From contig OY998179.1 in the NCBI GenBank assembly GCA_963921935.1, positions 23,495,114 through 23,559,113 of the forward strand: a DNA stretch of 64,000 bases. The letters run 5' to 3'. This DNA comes from Galeruca laticollis. Its lineage: Eukaryota; Arthropoda; Insecta; Coleoptera; Chrysomelidae. The notes beneath the pieces are model-generated. The model made no database searches, had not been told where the DNA came from, and saw only the letters and a program-made list of their open reading frames with translations. This document shows positions 11,171-21,369 of this stretch, piece by piece. Each line of letters begins with the position of its first letter. The first letter of the stretch is position 1. The position numbers and the translations under genes were made by a program.

Positions 11171-13451
11171 ATGGGTCCTAAGATAAGAAAAAAACCAAAA
11201 AAGAAAAAGTATCAGACGACAAGAACTAATTTCCAATATGCAGATGAGGCACTAACCAATGCCTTAAAAGATATCCGAGAAAAGACTCGTGGAATTCGAG
11301 AAGCTTAGCGGGTTTATGGGGCCCTGCGAACAACCGTGTAAGACAGGCTTTCTGGTCGAATAGCAGAAAAACCGAGAAAAGTTGGACCAGATCCATTATT
11401 CGGCAAAGAAGGGAAGAAAAAAATTGTGTACTGGAAAAATATGGGGCTTCGGTAAATAAAGAAGATTTGCTCGACATTGTGGCTGATCTGGCCAAATGCC
11501 TAGACAAAGAAGCACACTTTCCCAATGGCAAACCTGGCAGATATGGTGATACCAAAACTTTCTTCACCGTTATCCAGAAATTAGCGCCCGTGAACCGGAG
11601 AGTATAAATAAAGCCCGAGAAGCAGTGAAGGAGAGCAAAATTAGAAAATGGTTCTCTGATCTTGAATCCTTTTTAATTAAAAAAGTAGGTAAGGATGTCT
11701 TGAAAGATCCGATTCGCATTCTCAATGCAGATGAAACTGGGGTGTCATTATCTCCAAAAAACAGGAAAAGTGCTGACACCTAAGGGGTATAAAAACGAAT
11801 ATATTGTAAAACTGGGAAGAAGAAAAGAGACAATCACTATTTTAGTAGCTATGACTGCATCTGGGGAAATTTGCCCACCTTTAGTGGTCTTATCGTGTAG
11901 CGCCAGGAAATAATGCTGTTAGCCTTTTAACATCCAATTTAGATAAATCTTGTTTGTGTAAATTTGGTTGACCTGTAGTCACTCCAGTTCCTTCTGAAGA
12001 CGCCATGATGCACTCGTTAGGTAGCTCAACTTATAAGAGCTATAGCCGGAACTCTAAAGATTCTCAGGAGTGAATCTTCGCCTCAATTGGAATTAAAGAA
12101 CACCATCATCCTCGGGAAGAAAGGTAAAGAAAATAACTCATGGGCGCCAACTTATTTTTAATTAACTTCTGAATAAGTAAACAGAGTATGAATTTACACT
12201 TTTTAGCAGATCTTCTATAAATTTATAAGGCCTCTCAACTAATGAAGATCGATATCCAAACTGCCCGAAAACTCCACCGATTTATTTGTACAAATCACAT
12301 ATTTTGTATGGTTCCATAACTAAACATTTCATAAGACTGTTTTAGAAAAACTATTTTTATGTTAGAAATAGGTACGTCTATTCGGTACCATGATTACTGC
12401 TAGACTCCTTATTTTTGAGGTAAAAATTACCAGCTTGTCGAACGACGCTAGAATAATTCATGATTATTGGTTCATTTTGAAAATAGGGGAGGGCCTAAAG
12501 CCTTGACCGTTACAATTCTCTAGAATATTCGGTTGGTGCCAGGCGCAAAAAATGTGTATGCTGAACACCTGCCTGAATTTTTAATATCGACAAAAAATAC
12601 AGACTTTGTCTGTGACTGAAGCGAAAAAAAGTTAAAAATATGAATTGTTTTACTATATGAACGCAGAAGAGAGATCTTTTAAAATAATGTTTTGTTGCAA
12701 AGGGAGTGGAAAAAGAGTTTTGAAAATAACTTATCTGGAATTTAATATTAGAAAATAATGCTAAAAATTACGATAGATAATCTATCATTACAACCGTACT
12801 TGAGACCTCCGAAAGCAGTAATAGATAAGATACCAACAAATTGGTTCGTTGGAAAGTCCGACATGGGATGGATGAGAGGCGGCGTATTCTTTGGATACAT
12901 AGCAAATTATTTCAACAAGTGGGTAGCTGAAAGAAACATTAAAAAACCGATTATTTTATTTGTCGACAAACACAGATCCCACATGTCTATGCCTTTGAGC
13001 AAATTTTGTTAAAAAAGGCATTATTATGTAAGCCTTGCCACCCAACACCACCCATATGTTACACCCGGCAGATGTCACTGTCTTTCGACCCCTTAAATGG
13101 AAGAAAATGGTTAAGAGAGCAGAAAAGAAAATTTCAATGGAGTGATTACGAAGACAAATTTTTGTGAAGTGTTTAAAGAAACCTTGGATGCAGTCATGAC
13201 GACCACTATACAAAATGGGTTTCGAAAATGCGGATCAAATGGATTACACAGAATGTGTGGACGTTCAGCTAGGCATTGCAAACACAGTCACTGATACTGC
13301 TGAAAAAGAACTAACTGAGAAACAGTTTGAGACTGCCAAACGCGTCATATCTGCGATTAGTATCGACTTGGCAAAACGACGAATAGAATCAAAAGTTATA
13401 CACAATGTGATGGAGGAAATCAAATCTGCCTATATAAAAAGACGTTACTAG
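11171..13451 (+). pseudogene. Pogo-like transposase, N-terminal and DDE parts, degraded
   Basis: The start MGPKIRKKPKKKKYQTTRTN at 11171 opens a basic N-terminus. A psq-type HTH follows (ALKDIREKTRGIREA, stop, VYGALRTTV), then DRLSGRIAEKPRK, then DETGVS with the first catalytic Asp near 11736. ICPPLVVL breaks off at about 11895. The protein resumes at about 12790 with PYLRPPKAVIDKIPTNWFVG, then ILFVDKHRSHMS, the second Asp. A frameshifted PNTTHMLHPADVTVFRPLK-like stretch near 13040-13095 carries the last Asp. Residues near 13215-13451 (TEKQFETAKRVISAI) follow. Stops and frame changes make it non-functional. The 845-bp gap has no recognised content and could be an insertion or decayed intron. 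Confidence 0.7.
11913..12757. other. Unexplained segment interrupting the pogo-like transposase
   Basis: This stretch separates two adjacent parts of the transposase (PPLVVL and PPKAVIDKIPTNW). I see no coding motif, clear terminal repeats or target duplication. GT and AG could bound an intron, but no pair was compelling. It is most likely an old insertion. Confidence 0.35.
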
Positions 13452-13747
13452 AAGGCAACACAATCTGTAAAAACGTCTCGAAATTCAAAATTCTTAAACG
13501 AATCTCACTAAAAGTACCAGGAAATATGAAAAATCAGTCCCAGAAGACGATTCCATGCAAGTACCTGAACTTGGTTCTTTTTTGCCACTGACATTACAAT
13601 AATACCTATTGATGAAATGTCTGATTTATTTGCAATTTTGCAAGAACTGTTGACATGAATTCGATGAAACAAAATTTTGTTGTAAACAATGTTAACGAAA
13701 GGTAGGGCAGATTAACTGAGTAGGAGAAAATTGGCGATTTAACAACA

Positions 13748-13981
13748 ATGTCAAAAGGGTTTCCTTCGCCAAGCACCAACAAACTGACAAACGAACCAAA
13801 TGTATATATTTTTTATGTCAATCCTGACATAATAAGATCAAGTGAAGACGAACACCTAAAAAGATTTTTTGTGTCTACTTCTGAAACTAGCACTGCAGAT
13901 AAGCTTGATGCGAACCAAAACATAATTCCAAGTGAAATTATTGGAATTTCGACTGTACCTCAACTGAAACCCTCTAAGTGA
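13748..13981 (+). pseudogene. Pogo-like transposase C-terminal fragment before the nested insertion
   Basis: A short frame (SKGFPSPSTNKLTNEPNVYI onward) lies between the DDE part and the nested element at 14114. It is hydrophilic and Ser/Thr-rich, typical of the linker after the DDE domain in pogo-like proteins. No enzymatic motif is visible. Its place in the protein is inferred from position only; the next recognisable piece resumes at 16343 after the insertion. Confidence 0.4.
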
Positions 13982-14384
13982 TACTGTAAAATCAGGCTAC
14001 CAATAACCATATATTGTTTCTTTTGTATCGGAAATTGATCCTCTTGAGCAATTCCACAAAACCACGATGTCTATATACTGTTTTGGTAGAAAAAGAATCA
14101 ATATCATCTAGTAGTCCGGTCAAATTAGACCAAAAAATAAGAGTAAAGTTACCTAAATTCCCACCAAGCTGAAAATCGGTAAGATTGTTTAAAATATAAT
14201 TAAAAACAAAATTTGAAAGTTCCCTATCTTTCCCCTGTAAGGAAAAAAATTTATTCAATGTCAAAGGTCAAAAAAATGAGTTTTTCGCGATTTTCAGCGA
14301 AACGGTAAGTTTTATCATAAAAATACCTAGAACAAAAATTGTAGATCATAAAATTATCTAAAAAAAATGTATTAATACTTTTTT

Positions 14385-14939
14385 GAGTGAATGAAAACGA
14401 CGAATACTCAGTGTGTATTAGTTTATTACTTTCCAGCTAAGCGCTTTCGGCTATTAAGCCATTATCAAAGCCGTCGTCATTTAAAAAAGTAGTTGTCAAA
14501 GCCATCAAGTTGATTAAAAACAATACTCAAGATAGAATCATCGTTATGATTGAGTCATTGGAATAAAAATATTAAAATACCCTATTGGAAGGGTGTAAAA
14601 TTATAATTCACAGTTCACAATTAAAAAACAGAGTTTTTTTAATTTTGAGTGAATTTACATCATGTGAATTATAATTTTACACCCTTCCAATAGGGTATTT
14701 TAATATTTTTAATATTTTTATTCCAATGACTCAATCATAACGATGATTCTATCTTGAGTATTGTTTTTAATCAACTTGATGGCTTTGACAACTACTTTTT
14801 TAAATGACGACGGCTTTGATAATGGCTTAATAGCCGAACGCGCTTAGCTGGAAAGTAATAAACTAATACACACTGAGTATTCGTCGTTTTTATTCACTCA
14901 ATTTACATCTAGTGTGTACACCATATCCACAGGCATTTC
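14385..14939. repeat. Fold-back insertion with 12-bp target duplication (Penelope-like architecture)
   Basis: Left arm 14385 to about 14625 and right arm to 14899 are near-perfect reverse complements. They are followed by a 40-bp unpaired tail (14900-14939). TAATACTTTTTT is duplicated at 14373-14384 and 14940-14951. It sits in the left long repeat of the CXC element. It has no ORF. Palindrome, short right-hand tail and 12-bp duplication reproduce the layout of the Penelope-like element at 18526-21639. Confidence 0.75.
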
Positions 14940-15292
14940 TAATACTTTTTTCTCTACGAGCCACCGTTTTTGAGATATAACGATTCAATAAGTTGTAATC
15001 GTCATAATATGCATGAGTACGCCACGTATATATACATCTCTATAGTTGTAATATATGTTAAAATATTTTTCTATCGGTCATTGTAACTTACACTACTAAT
15101 ATAAAATATACATAAGTTATAACTATAAGAATATCAGGTAAATTGAAACCCAGTCCCTCAATTTATACGCCATTGTAACCTTGAGAAAACATCTGTCCCC
15201 TGTTCAATTGTGTGTTATAACTGTTATAATAACTGAATAGTAATTCTACTCGACAAGAAATTATTACTAACGGCATTCGCTTTCTTCTTTCT

Positions 15293-15829
15293 ATGTACGG
15301 AGCTCCTAAAAAAACTACCTGCTTAGATAAGTATAGATATGCGTGTTTCGTTAAAAACACCAAAAGTAAAAAACAAGTACAATTAGCTTGTCTTCCTCCA
15401 ACCTCAGTTGCTGCTCATCAACATCTTTTTAGGGTATATTACCAAGTTCAAGTGTGGCTTGGTTATCAGCTAGACCCTACAGACTGGGGTTGGAAGTTGG
15501 TCAACAATTCATTAGAACCAGTGCACACTTTACTTCCACCTGCGCCGGAAAAACTGCTGAACTAGATTTTTTGCAACTGCAAAAAGGGATGCAGTGCTAA
15601 ATGTGGTTGCAAAAAAGTCGGACTGTTCTGTTCTCCGGCATGTATACATTGTCAAGGCCGGTTGTGCTCTAATATTGAATCACCAACAGTAGAGGATCCG
15701 TTTGATTCCAACGAGGCAACATGCGATACATCGCTATTAACGCAGTTTACATGCACTCAGGATGAAGATGAAGAAGAACAAGAACAAGACGAACAAGAAG
15801 ATTTTGAAAGTTACGACTCGGACGATTAA
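15293..15829 (+). pseudogene. C-terminal part of CXC-domain mobile-element protein, one in-frame stop
   Basis: It starts at or before MYGAPKKTTCLDKYRYACF; the frame is open upstream to about 15230 (GIRFLLSMYGAP). It continues LPPTSVAAHQHLFRVYYQVQ, then WLGYQLDPTDWGW and LLPPAPEKLLN, where TAG at 15563-15565 breaks it. In the same frame it resumes IFCNCKKGCSAKCGCKKVGL, then FCSPACIHCQG, a Cys-rich CXC-type zinc domain. An acidic Glu/Asp/Gln tail ends at 15829. CXC domains bind DNA in Tesmin/TSO1 proteins, so a terminal-repeat-binding role is plausible but inferred. Apart from the stop, the frame is clean. Confidence 0.65.
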
Positions 15830-16342
15830 ATTACACTACTTTTTTTAACTTAAATTGCTTTTATCTTTTCAATCTCTGCTAATATCCATTATTTTTCAAT
15901 AGTTTCAAATTAAACAGGATCAAGCTGACCCGTGGAATAGGCCTACTGGGGAAACCACGTTAAAAAAACGCGCTAAGTATACTACCTCATAGGTGGCGAG
16001 GAAACGTGTGCATATTATGACGATTACAACTTTTTGAATCGTTATATCTCAAAAACAGTGGCTCGTAGAAAAAAAAGTATTAATAAATTTTATGTATATA
16101 ATTTCATGATCTACAATTTTTGTCTGAGATATTTTTATGATAAAACCTACCGTTTTGCTGAAAATTGCGAAAAACTCATTTTTTGACCTTTGACCTTGAA
16201 TAAAATTTTTTCCTTACAGGGGAAAGATGGGGAACTTTCAAATTTTGTTTTTAATGATATTTTAAACAATCTTACCGATTTTCAGCTTGGTGGGAATTTA
16301 GGTAACTTCGAATGTCTAAATTGACCGGACTATAGAGAATCT

Positions 16343-16940
16343 TTGACGTATAAGAAACAACTTAGAAAGTAAAATAAATGACAGAGAAAACATTTTAAAA
16401 ATACCAACTCAGGATAAACCAGAAATAAATGATGATAGAGTTGATTCTTTCAAAAAACATCTGAAATTTCCTGTTACTAAAAATAAAGAGAGTCTTATAT
16501 CCAGCATTTTTCTAAGTGCTATATTATCTAAAGCTTGTCAAGAATATCATGAAAATAAAGAAAAAGAGAAGCAAGATAAAGAAGACTTTTCTCTTCTTTA
16601 TCTTGCGGAAGGAAAGGAAAACTTGAAAGGGATTTAATTAAAAGAGAATTATCATTAAAGAAAATAATAATAGAAAGACGACTTTAAAAAAGAATAAGAA
16701 AGTAGAAGAACCTCAAGTGTAGGCTCTTGTAATATTATAAGTGACGCAGAAGAAGAGGAAGACAAAAATATTGGTTGTGATCAATGCAGGTGGTACCATC
16801 TGAAATGTACAAAATTAAATCATTTGACGTACAGTGAAGCAGCTACCGCAAATTATGAATGTGAGTTATCCGCATGTGCTCGAAATACAAAAAGTGAAAC
16901 TTTGGAAAGCTTCAACATCAATAGTTCAATAATAAGTTGA
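16343..16940 (+). pseudogene. Pogo-like transposase C-terminus with KKHL motif and PHD-like finger
   Basis: Sequence resuming after the nested element encodes DSFKKHLKFPVTKNKESLIS and then KACQEYHENKEKEKQDKED at about 16437-16590. This matches the post-DDE FxKHLxWP-type conserved segment of some insect pogo-like proteins. After frame changes, IGCDQCRWYHLKC near 16771-16812 and ANYECEL near 16850 form a PHD/zinc-binding remnant (C-x2-C, H, C). PHD-type fingers at the C-terminus occur in several insect pogo/Tigger transposases. All frames are broken. Confidence 0.55.
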
Positions 16941-17423
16941 TACATATGTTATTGATTTATTTCTTGTTTTTAAATTATTTTGTAAGTTTGTAATACACTT
17001 ACTAGTCAGGATTTTATTTGTACTTGAATATTTTTAGAGAATTTCGTTATATTTGCTATCATAACTAACAGTATTTGTTCTAGTCTGTTATTTAAAAAAA
17101 ATATTATTCAAGTCAAATAAATCGTTTACTGTGCCTTACTTTGTTGTTGTTTTCTTATACTGCTAATAAAAGTCATAATCCACTTTTATTCTCAGGTGTA
17201 CTGATGGTCGATAATTAAACTAAATGGCCGGAGACAGATGTTTTTGCTACTCTTCGATTTACTATTTTTTCATAAATTTTGAATTTTATGTGCGGCCATT
17301 AGCGTTACATTAAAAAAGGTAAATTATATGAGGAAGATATAATAGAGTACTCAAAAATATTGGTATTCAGTATTATGGTAAAATTAAATGTCAAACTGGT
17401 CGCAAAATGGTGCGTTTACCCTA

Positions 17424-18370
17424 CGAGCTTTTTTCAATTGGTTCGGAACCTAACGATTTTACTTCGCAATTTACATTTTCGTATAAATGTGTTTTCATCA
17501 TGCAATTAATAAGACAATTTTCATTAAACCTGTAAAACTTCATCAGTGGGTACTACGCATCCTAGTGCAAATCTTGCCGTGGTGCACCGTTTAAAGTAGT
17601 ATCTTCCGCATTCTTTTTTCTGGAATTTATAGTTGTAGATTTCGTTTCTGCGGTTGTTCGGTTGAAAGATTTCACAGAATAATCCTCATCAGAACCGCCC
17701 CACCTTCTACGTAAACATTTATCATGAATGAAACACAGCAGAAACATTGGAGTTACCAATATTGTGAAATAGGTAGCCAAAAAGAATATAACAAAAACCA
17801 TATGGTTTATACGATTTTGAATAGATCAAAGTAAATTAGGACCACCTGAATACACTGTAATCTTATAATCACTTTGTACTAAAAATATCTGGTTAAACTG
17901 TATATATTTTTTAATAACAACCTCGCAAAAGATCTTTTTCAGACCGCTAAGACATCCTATATTACTCCAGTTTGAAATTTTAATAACAATCCTCAACCTA
18001 GTTTCATTATTATAAAGTCCCTGTAGCCCAAATTAAGTGCACCATCAAACAGTGTTGTTTCATATTTAACTTACTGCATCTTGAAATACTTAAATAGTCA
18101 GTCCTATGTCACCCTAATGTTACTTGAAAGTTCTAGATTTCCACTCGTGTTAACTTTCCGAGCGTATAACATCCATAATAATCTAAAATTTATTGCTCGC
18201 GATGAATACATGTTTAGTAATTGTGCTCAGCACAATTGACATTAAAATCAGTAAAGACAATGTAAATACATTACCTCAAATCATCATGTTTCGGGATTTT
18301 ATAAATATTCTCTAATAATATTTGAAATATTAAAGTTATTGAATATTCATAATTTTTTTAACTATTTTAA
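17424..18370. other. Intron sequence with one small ORF
   Basis: AT-rich DNA right of the pogo-like element. Besides the 79-aa frame at 17562-17801 on the minus strand, nothing was recognised. Confidence 0.4.
17562..17801 (-). CDS. Hypothetical 79-aa single-pass membrane protein
   Basis: Not recognised. The frame opens MVFVIFFLATYFTILVTPMF, a strong signal-anchor or transmembrane helix. It continues FIHDKCLRRRWGGSDEDYS and ends in a polar Ser/Thr/Lys/Asn tail. The positive residues after the helix suggest the tail is cytosolic. An in-frame TGA lies about 25 bases upstream and no acceptor AG fits the GPCR phase, so it is not simply another receptor exon. It lies in single-copy-looking intron between the pogo-like element and the Penelope element, on the host-gene strand. 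It could be a nested small gene or chance. Confidence 0.3.
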   Translation of the reverse strand: MVFVIFFLATYFTILVTPMFLLCFIHDKCLRRRWGGSDEDYSVKSFNRTTAETKSTTINSRKKNAEDTTLNGAPRQDLH

Positions 18371-18513
18371 GGGACATTTAATATCAAAATTTACCTGGCA
18401 CTTGGAATATTTCAAACGTAAAGACCATTAATAGATGTAGTGAAGTAACTGAATCGAATTACTGAAGACAAGGCAATTAAATAAAATTTACGTTCTATAT
18501 TTCGTAGTTAAGG
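18371..18513. repeat. First unit of a two-copy ~143-bp intronic tandem repeat
   Basis: The unit beginning GGGACATTTAATATCAAAAT and containing CCTGGCACTTGGAATATTTC is repeated, diverged, at 18511-18525 plus 21652-21731. The Penelope-like element landed just inside the second unit. The pogo-like element at 21732 then follows at a TA in the same unit. Confidence 0.6.
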
Positions 18514-18756
18514 GACTTTTATTTAACGATGAAATAAAACAATATAGTTTGTTTAAATTTTCATTTATTTGAACTAATGTTCAATTTAAACTTTTTGACG
18601 CGTTTCACTAACACAGTAGCTTTGTCAAAACGAATGAAGGTAAAATATAAAAATGTCTTAATATATACAGTGCTAAATCTATTTACTAAGGTTAACAATG
18701 GTATCGAAAGAAATTACCTGGAAATTCATTCACTACAAACATTCCTAAGTTATCTT

Positions 18757-19158
18757 CTAGGTAAAGAGGTTCAATAAAGGAGACTGATTGATATCTATTT
18801 GGTCGTTAAGGAGATTACCTGAATATTTATTTTTGTTAATCTCTAGGGCCTCTAATAAATTTAAACTAAAGGATTTACCGACTACATGGAGAATTTCAAA
18901 ATTTGTGTCGAAAGTGTGTTGGTTTTCTAATAAATTATTTGAATAGTTAGAATCTAATTTTTTGTTGTCATAGCTACGTTTGTGTTCCGAAATTCTAGTT
19001 TTAAAATTTCTAAAAGTTCTACCGATATAAATTTTATCACAATTGTCATTAACACATTTTAATTTATAAACTCCTGATTTGTTTAATTTTGAAGATTTAG
19101 ATTTATTATTTTTAATGAATTTGGATAAATTGTGATCAGTTTTAAAGGAAATATTCAT
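18757..19158 (-). pseudogene. Penelope-like GIY-YIG endonuclease domain
   Basis: This 133-residue frame contains SGVYKLKCVNDNCDKIYIGR, the GIY-YIG pair written as GVY and YIG. FRNFKTRISEHKRSYD follows with the catalytic Arg and a conserved His. NLLEALEINKN holds the catalytic Glu. In Penelope-like elements this domain cuts target DNA for integration. It follows the RT of the same strand but is separated by a short deletion or frameshift near 19160-19187. In the mirror copy the joining segment is longer (SLTYFGTPSLKIKSFLETLD). The C-terminal sequence ends at a normal-looking stop. Confidence 0.8.
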
Positions 19159-19186
19159 GTCTAAAGTTTCTAAAATGATTTAATTT

Positions 19187-20275
19187 TTAAGGATGGTGTT
19201 CTAAAGAAGCTTTTAAATTGTTTATTATTTTTATCTGAAGGGAAGTCTGTTTTTTTATCTTTTTATTTATGATATTGTCAATTAGATTTGGATCGTAATT
19301 ATTATTAACTGCTATTTGTTTTATGATATTTAATTCTTTGGTATAATTATTAATATTTAATGGGACAGTTAAGAGTCTGTGTATCATACTATTGAAAGCT
19401 GCTAGTTTATGACTGAATGGGTGGACCGAACTATTATGAATTGTAATATCTGTATGTGATGGTTTATGAAATATAGAAAAATCATGTTTATTATTTATAT
19501 TTGAAATTGTAAGGTCTAGAAAGTTTATGGACTTATTTTGTTCAAGTTCTACGGTAAATTTGATATTATTGTGAATCGAGTTTATGTAAGTAATCAAGCT
19601 CTCTAATTGTCTATTTGTACCGATGAAGCTAGCTAAAATGTCGTCCACATATCGGTGCCAGTACATACATTTTTTACTAAAGGGGTGTTCATGAATTATT
19701 TTTTCTATATTACCCATGAAAATTTCTGCTAGTAGGGGGCTGAGAGGGTTGCCCATAATCAAACCATCTTTACTGCTATAAACCTCTCCATTGAAATGAA
19801 AATAATTTTGATTCAAACACACTTTTAATAAAGTAATGATATCAGAGTGAATTATAGGATTAACATTATTGTATGTGAGCAAGTTATCAACAAGAGTTAT
19901 AGTTTCTTTAGGAGGTATACTAGGGAATAGATTTGTTACATCGAACGATATGCATTTTGAATTATGGGGTAGTATTATATCTTGAATATTATTAATTAAT
20001 TCCGTTGAGTTTTTAACTGAAAATCGAGGTATGAATGAACAATATTTAGAAATGACATCTATGAGATTCTTTGAAATTTTGAATGAAGGTGCTGTGAAGT
20101 AAGAAACAACTGGCCTGATTGGGTACCCCTCTTTATGGAGTTTAATTAATGAATAAAGTTGCGGATTGGGTAAAAATAATTTATATTTTTCTTTATCGTT
20201 AATTATTGATTTAACGTTATCTACTGCTAATTTTATTTCTCTCTGAAATTTATTAGTTGGGTCTATTAGTCTCAA
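19187..20275 (-). pseudogene. Penelope-like reverse transcriptase (large open fragment)
   Basis: This 362-residue frame holds the RT core. LYSLIKLHKEGYPIRPVVSY lies at about residues 41-60. CISFDVTNLFPSIP has the first catalytic Asp (about 108-121). GLIMGNPLSPLLAEIFM is at about 173-189, and the catalytic WHRYVDDILASF at about 206-217. NFLDLTISN precedes the thumb. These motifs are characteristic of Penelope-like elements rather than LINEs. The N-terminal part lies in another frame (20336-20569). The GIY-YIG domain downstream (18757-19158) is also out of frame, so the full polyprotein is broken although the RT frame is clean. Confidence 0.85.
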
Positions 20276-20335
20276 AATTGCTTGCCTGAATAAAATTGTT
20301 GGTTTTTAATATATAATCTTCTTTAGGTAATGCTA

Positions 20336-20569
20336 TTACCGTATTTCCTTTATCTGCTTTTGTGAAAATAAGACTATTTGACTTTGATTTTTGTTGAATT
20401 GATTTGGCGACTGATAATTCAAAATTGGGTTTGTTAAACTCGACGAATTCTTTTTAATAATTTCTAAAGCTTTATGTTTTATATTAGAATTATTTGGAAA
20501 ATTATACAAATTAATTTCTGTTTCTATACCTAGTTTGTTGAAGTTATCCAATGAACATGTGGGTTGCAT
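20336..20569 (-). pseudogene. Penelope-like N-terminal fragment
   Basis: A 77-residue frame (MQPTCSLDNFNKLGIETEIN and on) immediately upstream of the RT in a different frame. It is rich in Asn, Lys and Ile and has no recognised catalytic motif. In Penelope-like proteins this region precedes the RT fingers. Its start lies at the palindrome junction near 20570, so the true N-terminus of the element is probably missing. Confidence 0.5.
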
Positions 20570-20570
20570 A

Positions 20571-21369
20571 TTAAGTCTATAAACTTTCTAGACCTTACAA
20601 TTTCAAATATAAATAATAAACATGATTTTTCTATATTTCATAAACCATCACATACAGATATTACAATTCATAATAGTTCGGTCCACCCATTCAGTCATAA
20701 ACTAGCAGCTTTCAATAGTATGATACACAGACTCTTAACAGTCCCATTAAATATTAATAATTATACCAAAGAATTAAAATATCATAAAACAAATAGCAGT
20801 TAATAATAATTACGATCCAAATTTAATTGTCAATATCATAAATAAAAAGATAAAAAAATAGACTTTAGAACAAGTATTCCCTTCAGATAAAAATAATAAA
20901 CAATTTAAAAGCTTAACATACTTTGGAACTCCATCCTTAAAAATCAAATCATTTTTAGAAACTTTAGACATGAATATTTCCTTTAAAACTGATCACAATT
21001 TATCCAAATTCATTAAAAATGATAAATCTAAATCTTCAAAATTAAACAAATCAGGAGTTTATAAATTAAAATGTGTTAATGACAATTGTGATAAAATTTA
21101 TATCGGTAGAACTTTTAGAAATTTTAAAACTAGAATTTCGAAACACAAACAGCTATGACAACAAAAAATTAGATTCTAACTATTCAAATCATCTATTAGA
21201 AAACCAACACATTTTCGACCCAAATTTTGAAATTCTCCATGTAGTCGGTAAATCCTTCAGTTTAAATTTATTAGAGGCCCTAGAGATTAACAAAAATAAA
21301 TATTCAGGTAATCTCCTTAACGACCAAATAGATATCAATCAGTCTCCTTTATTGAACCTCTTTACCTAG
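20571..21369 (+). pseudogene. Second, inverted and truncated Penelope-like copy (RT thumb and GIY-YIG)
   Basis: The plus-strand mirror of the element begins abruptly at KSINFLDLTIS in the RT thumb, so the whole catalytic RT core is missing. It continues through FHKPSHTDITIHNSSVHPFS to the GIY-YIG domain at about 20970-21369. That domain is split by a small frameshift at about 21150 (HKQL instead of HKRSYD). It is nearly identical to the minus-strand copy. It explains the palindrome and cannot encode an active protein. Confidence 0.8.

Larger units (their letters stand above)
14114..16330 (+). mobile_element. TIR element (GTCCGGTC ends) encoding a CXC-domain protein fragment
   Basis: A 2.2-kb insertion in the pogo-like element. 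The ends are inverted (GTCCGGTCAAATTAGAC at 14114, mirrored at 16330) with TA on both sides. The repeats continue inward for several hundred bases: 14114 to about 15025 without the fold-back pairs with about 16000-16330. The only coding content is the end of a conserved insect ORF with a Tesmin/TSO1-like CXC zinc domain. I recognise the MYGAP, LPPT, YYQVQVWLG and WGW pattern from repetitive insect proteins but cannot name the transposon superfamily. It lacks the upstream catalytic portion and is probably an internally deleted, non-autonomous copy. Confidence 0.7.
10317..17421 (+). mobile_element. Pogo-like (CENP-B/Tigger type) DNA transposon with nested insertions
   Basis: The ends match as inverted repeats. 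The left end, GGGTAAGTACACCAG at 10317, mirrors CTGG-rich sequence ending TTTACCC at 17421, with TGGTCGCAAA-type subterminal blocks nearby. TA dinucleotides at 10315-10316 and 17422-17423 are the expected target duplication. The element holds a broken plus-strand transposase (from about 11171) with HTH, DDE and a C-terminal PHD-like region. About 2.2 kb (14114-16330) is a later TIR-element insertion, and about 0.8 kb (11913-12757) is unexplained. Subterminal GGCCG and TGGTCG copies at 10636-11020 and 17224-17405 may be transposase binding sites. Confidence 0.75.

Noticed and set aside
13992..14264. 90-aa minus-strand frame
   Set aside because: It runs across the edge of the CXC element's inverted repeat and is mirrored near 16.2 kb as non-coding repeat.
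17562..17801. Alternative terminal exon of the receptor
   Set aside because: No acceptor gives the required phase, and an in-frame TGA lies just upstream of the Met; the TM7 exon already has a matching tail exon at 618-789.
18577..18777. 66-aa frames repeated at 18577 (+) and 21349 (-)
   Set aside because: Antisense to the Penelope GIY-YIG end and duplicated only because of the palindrome.
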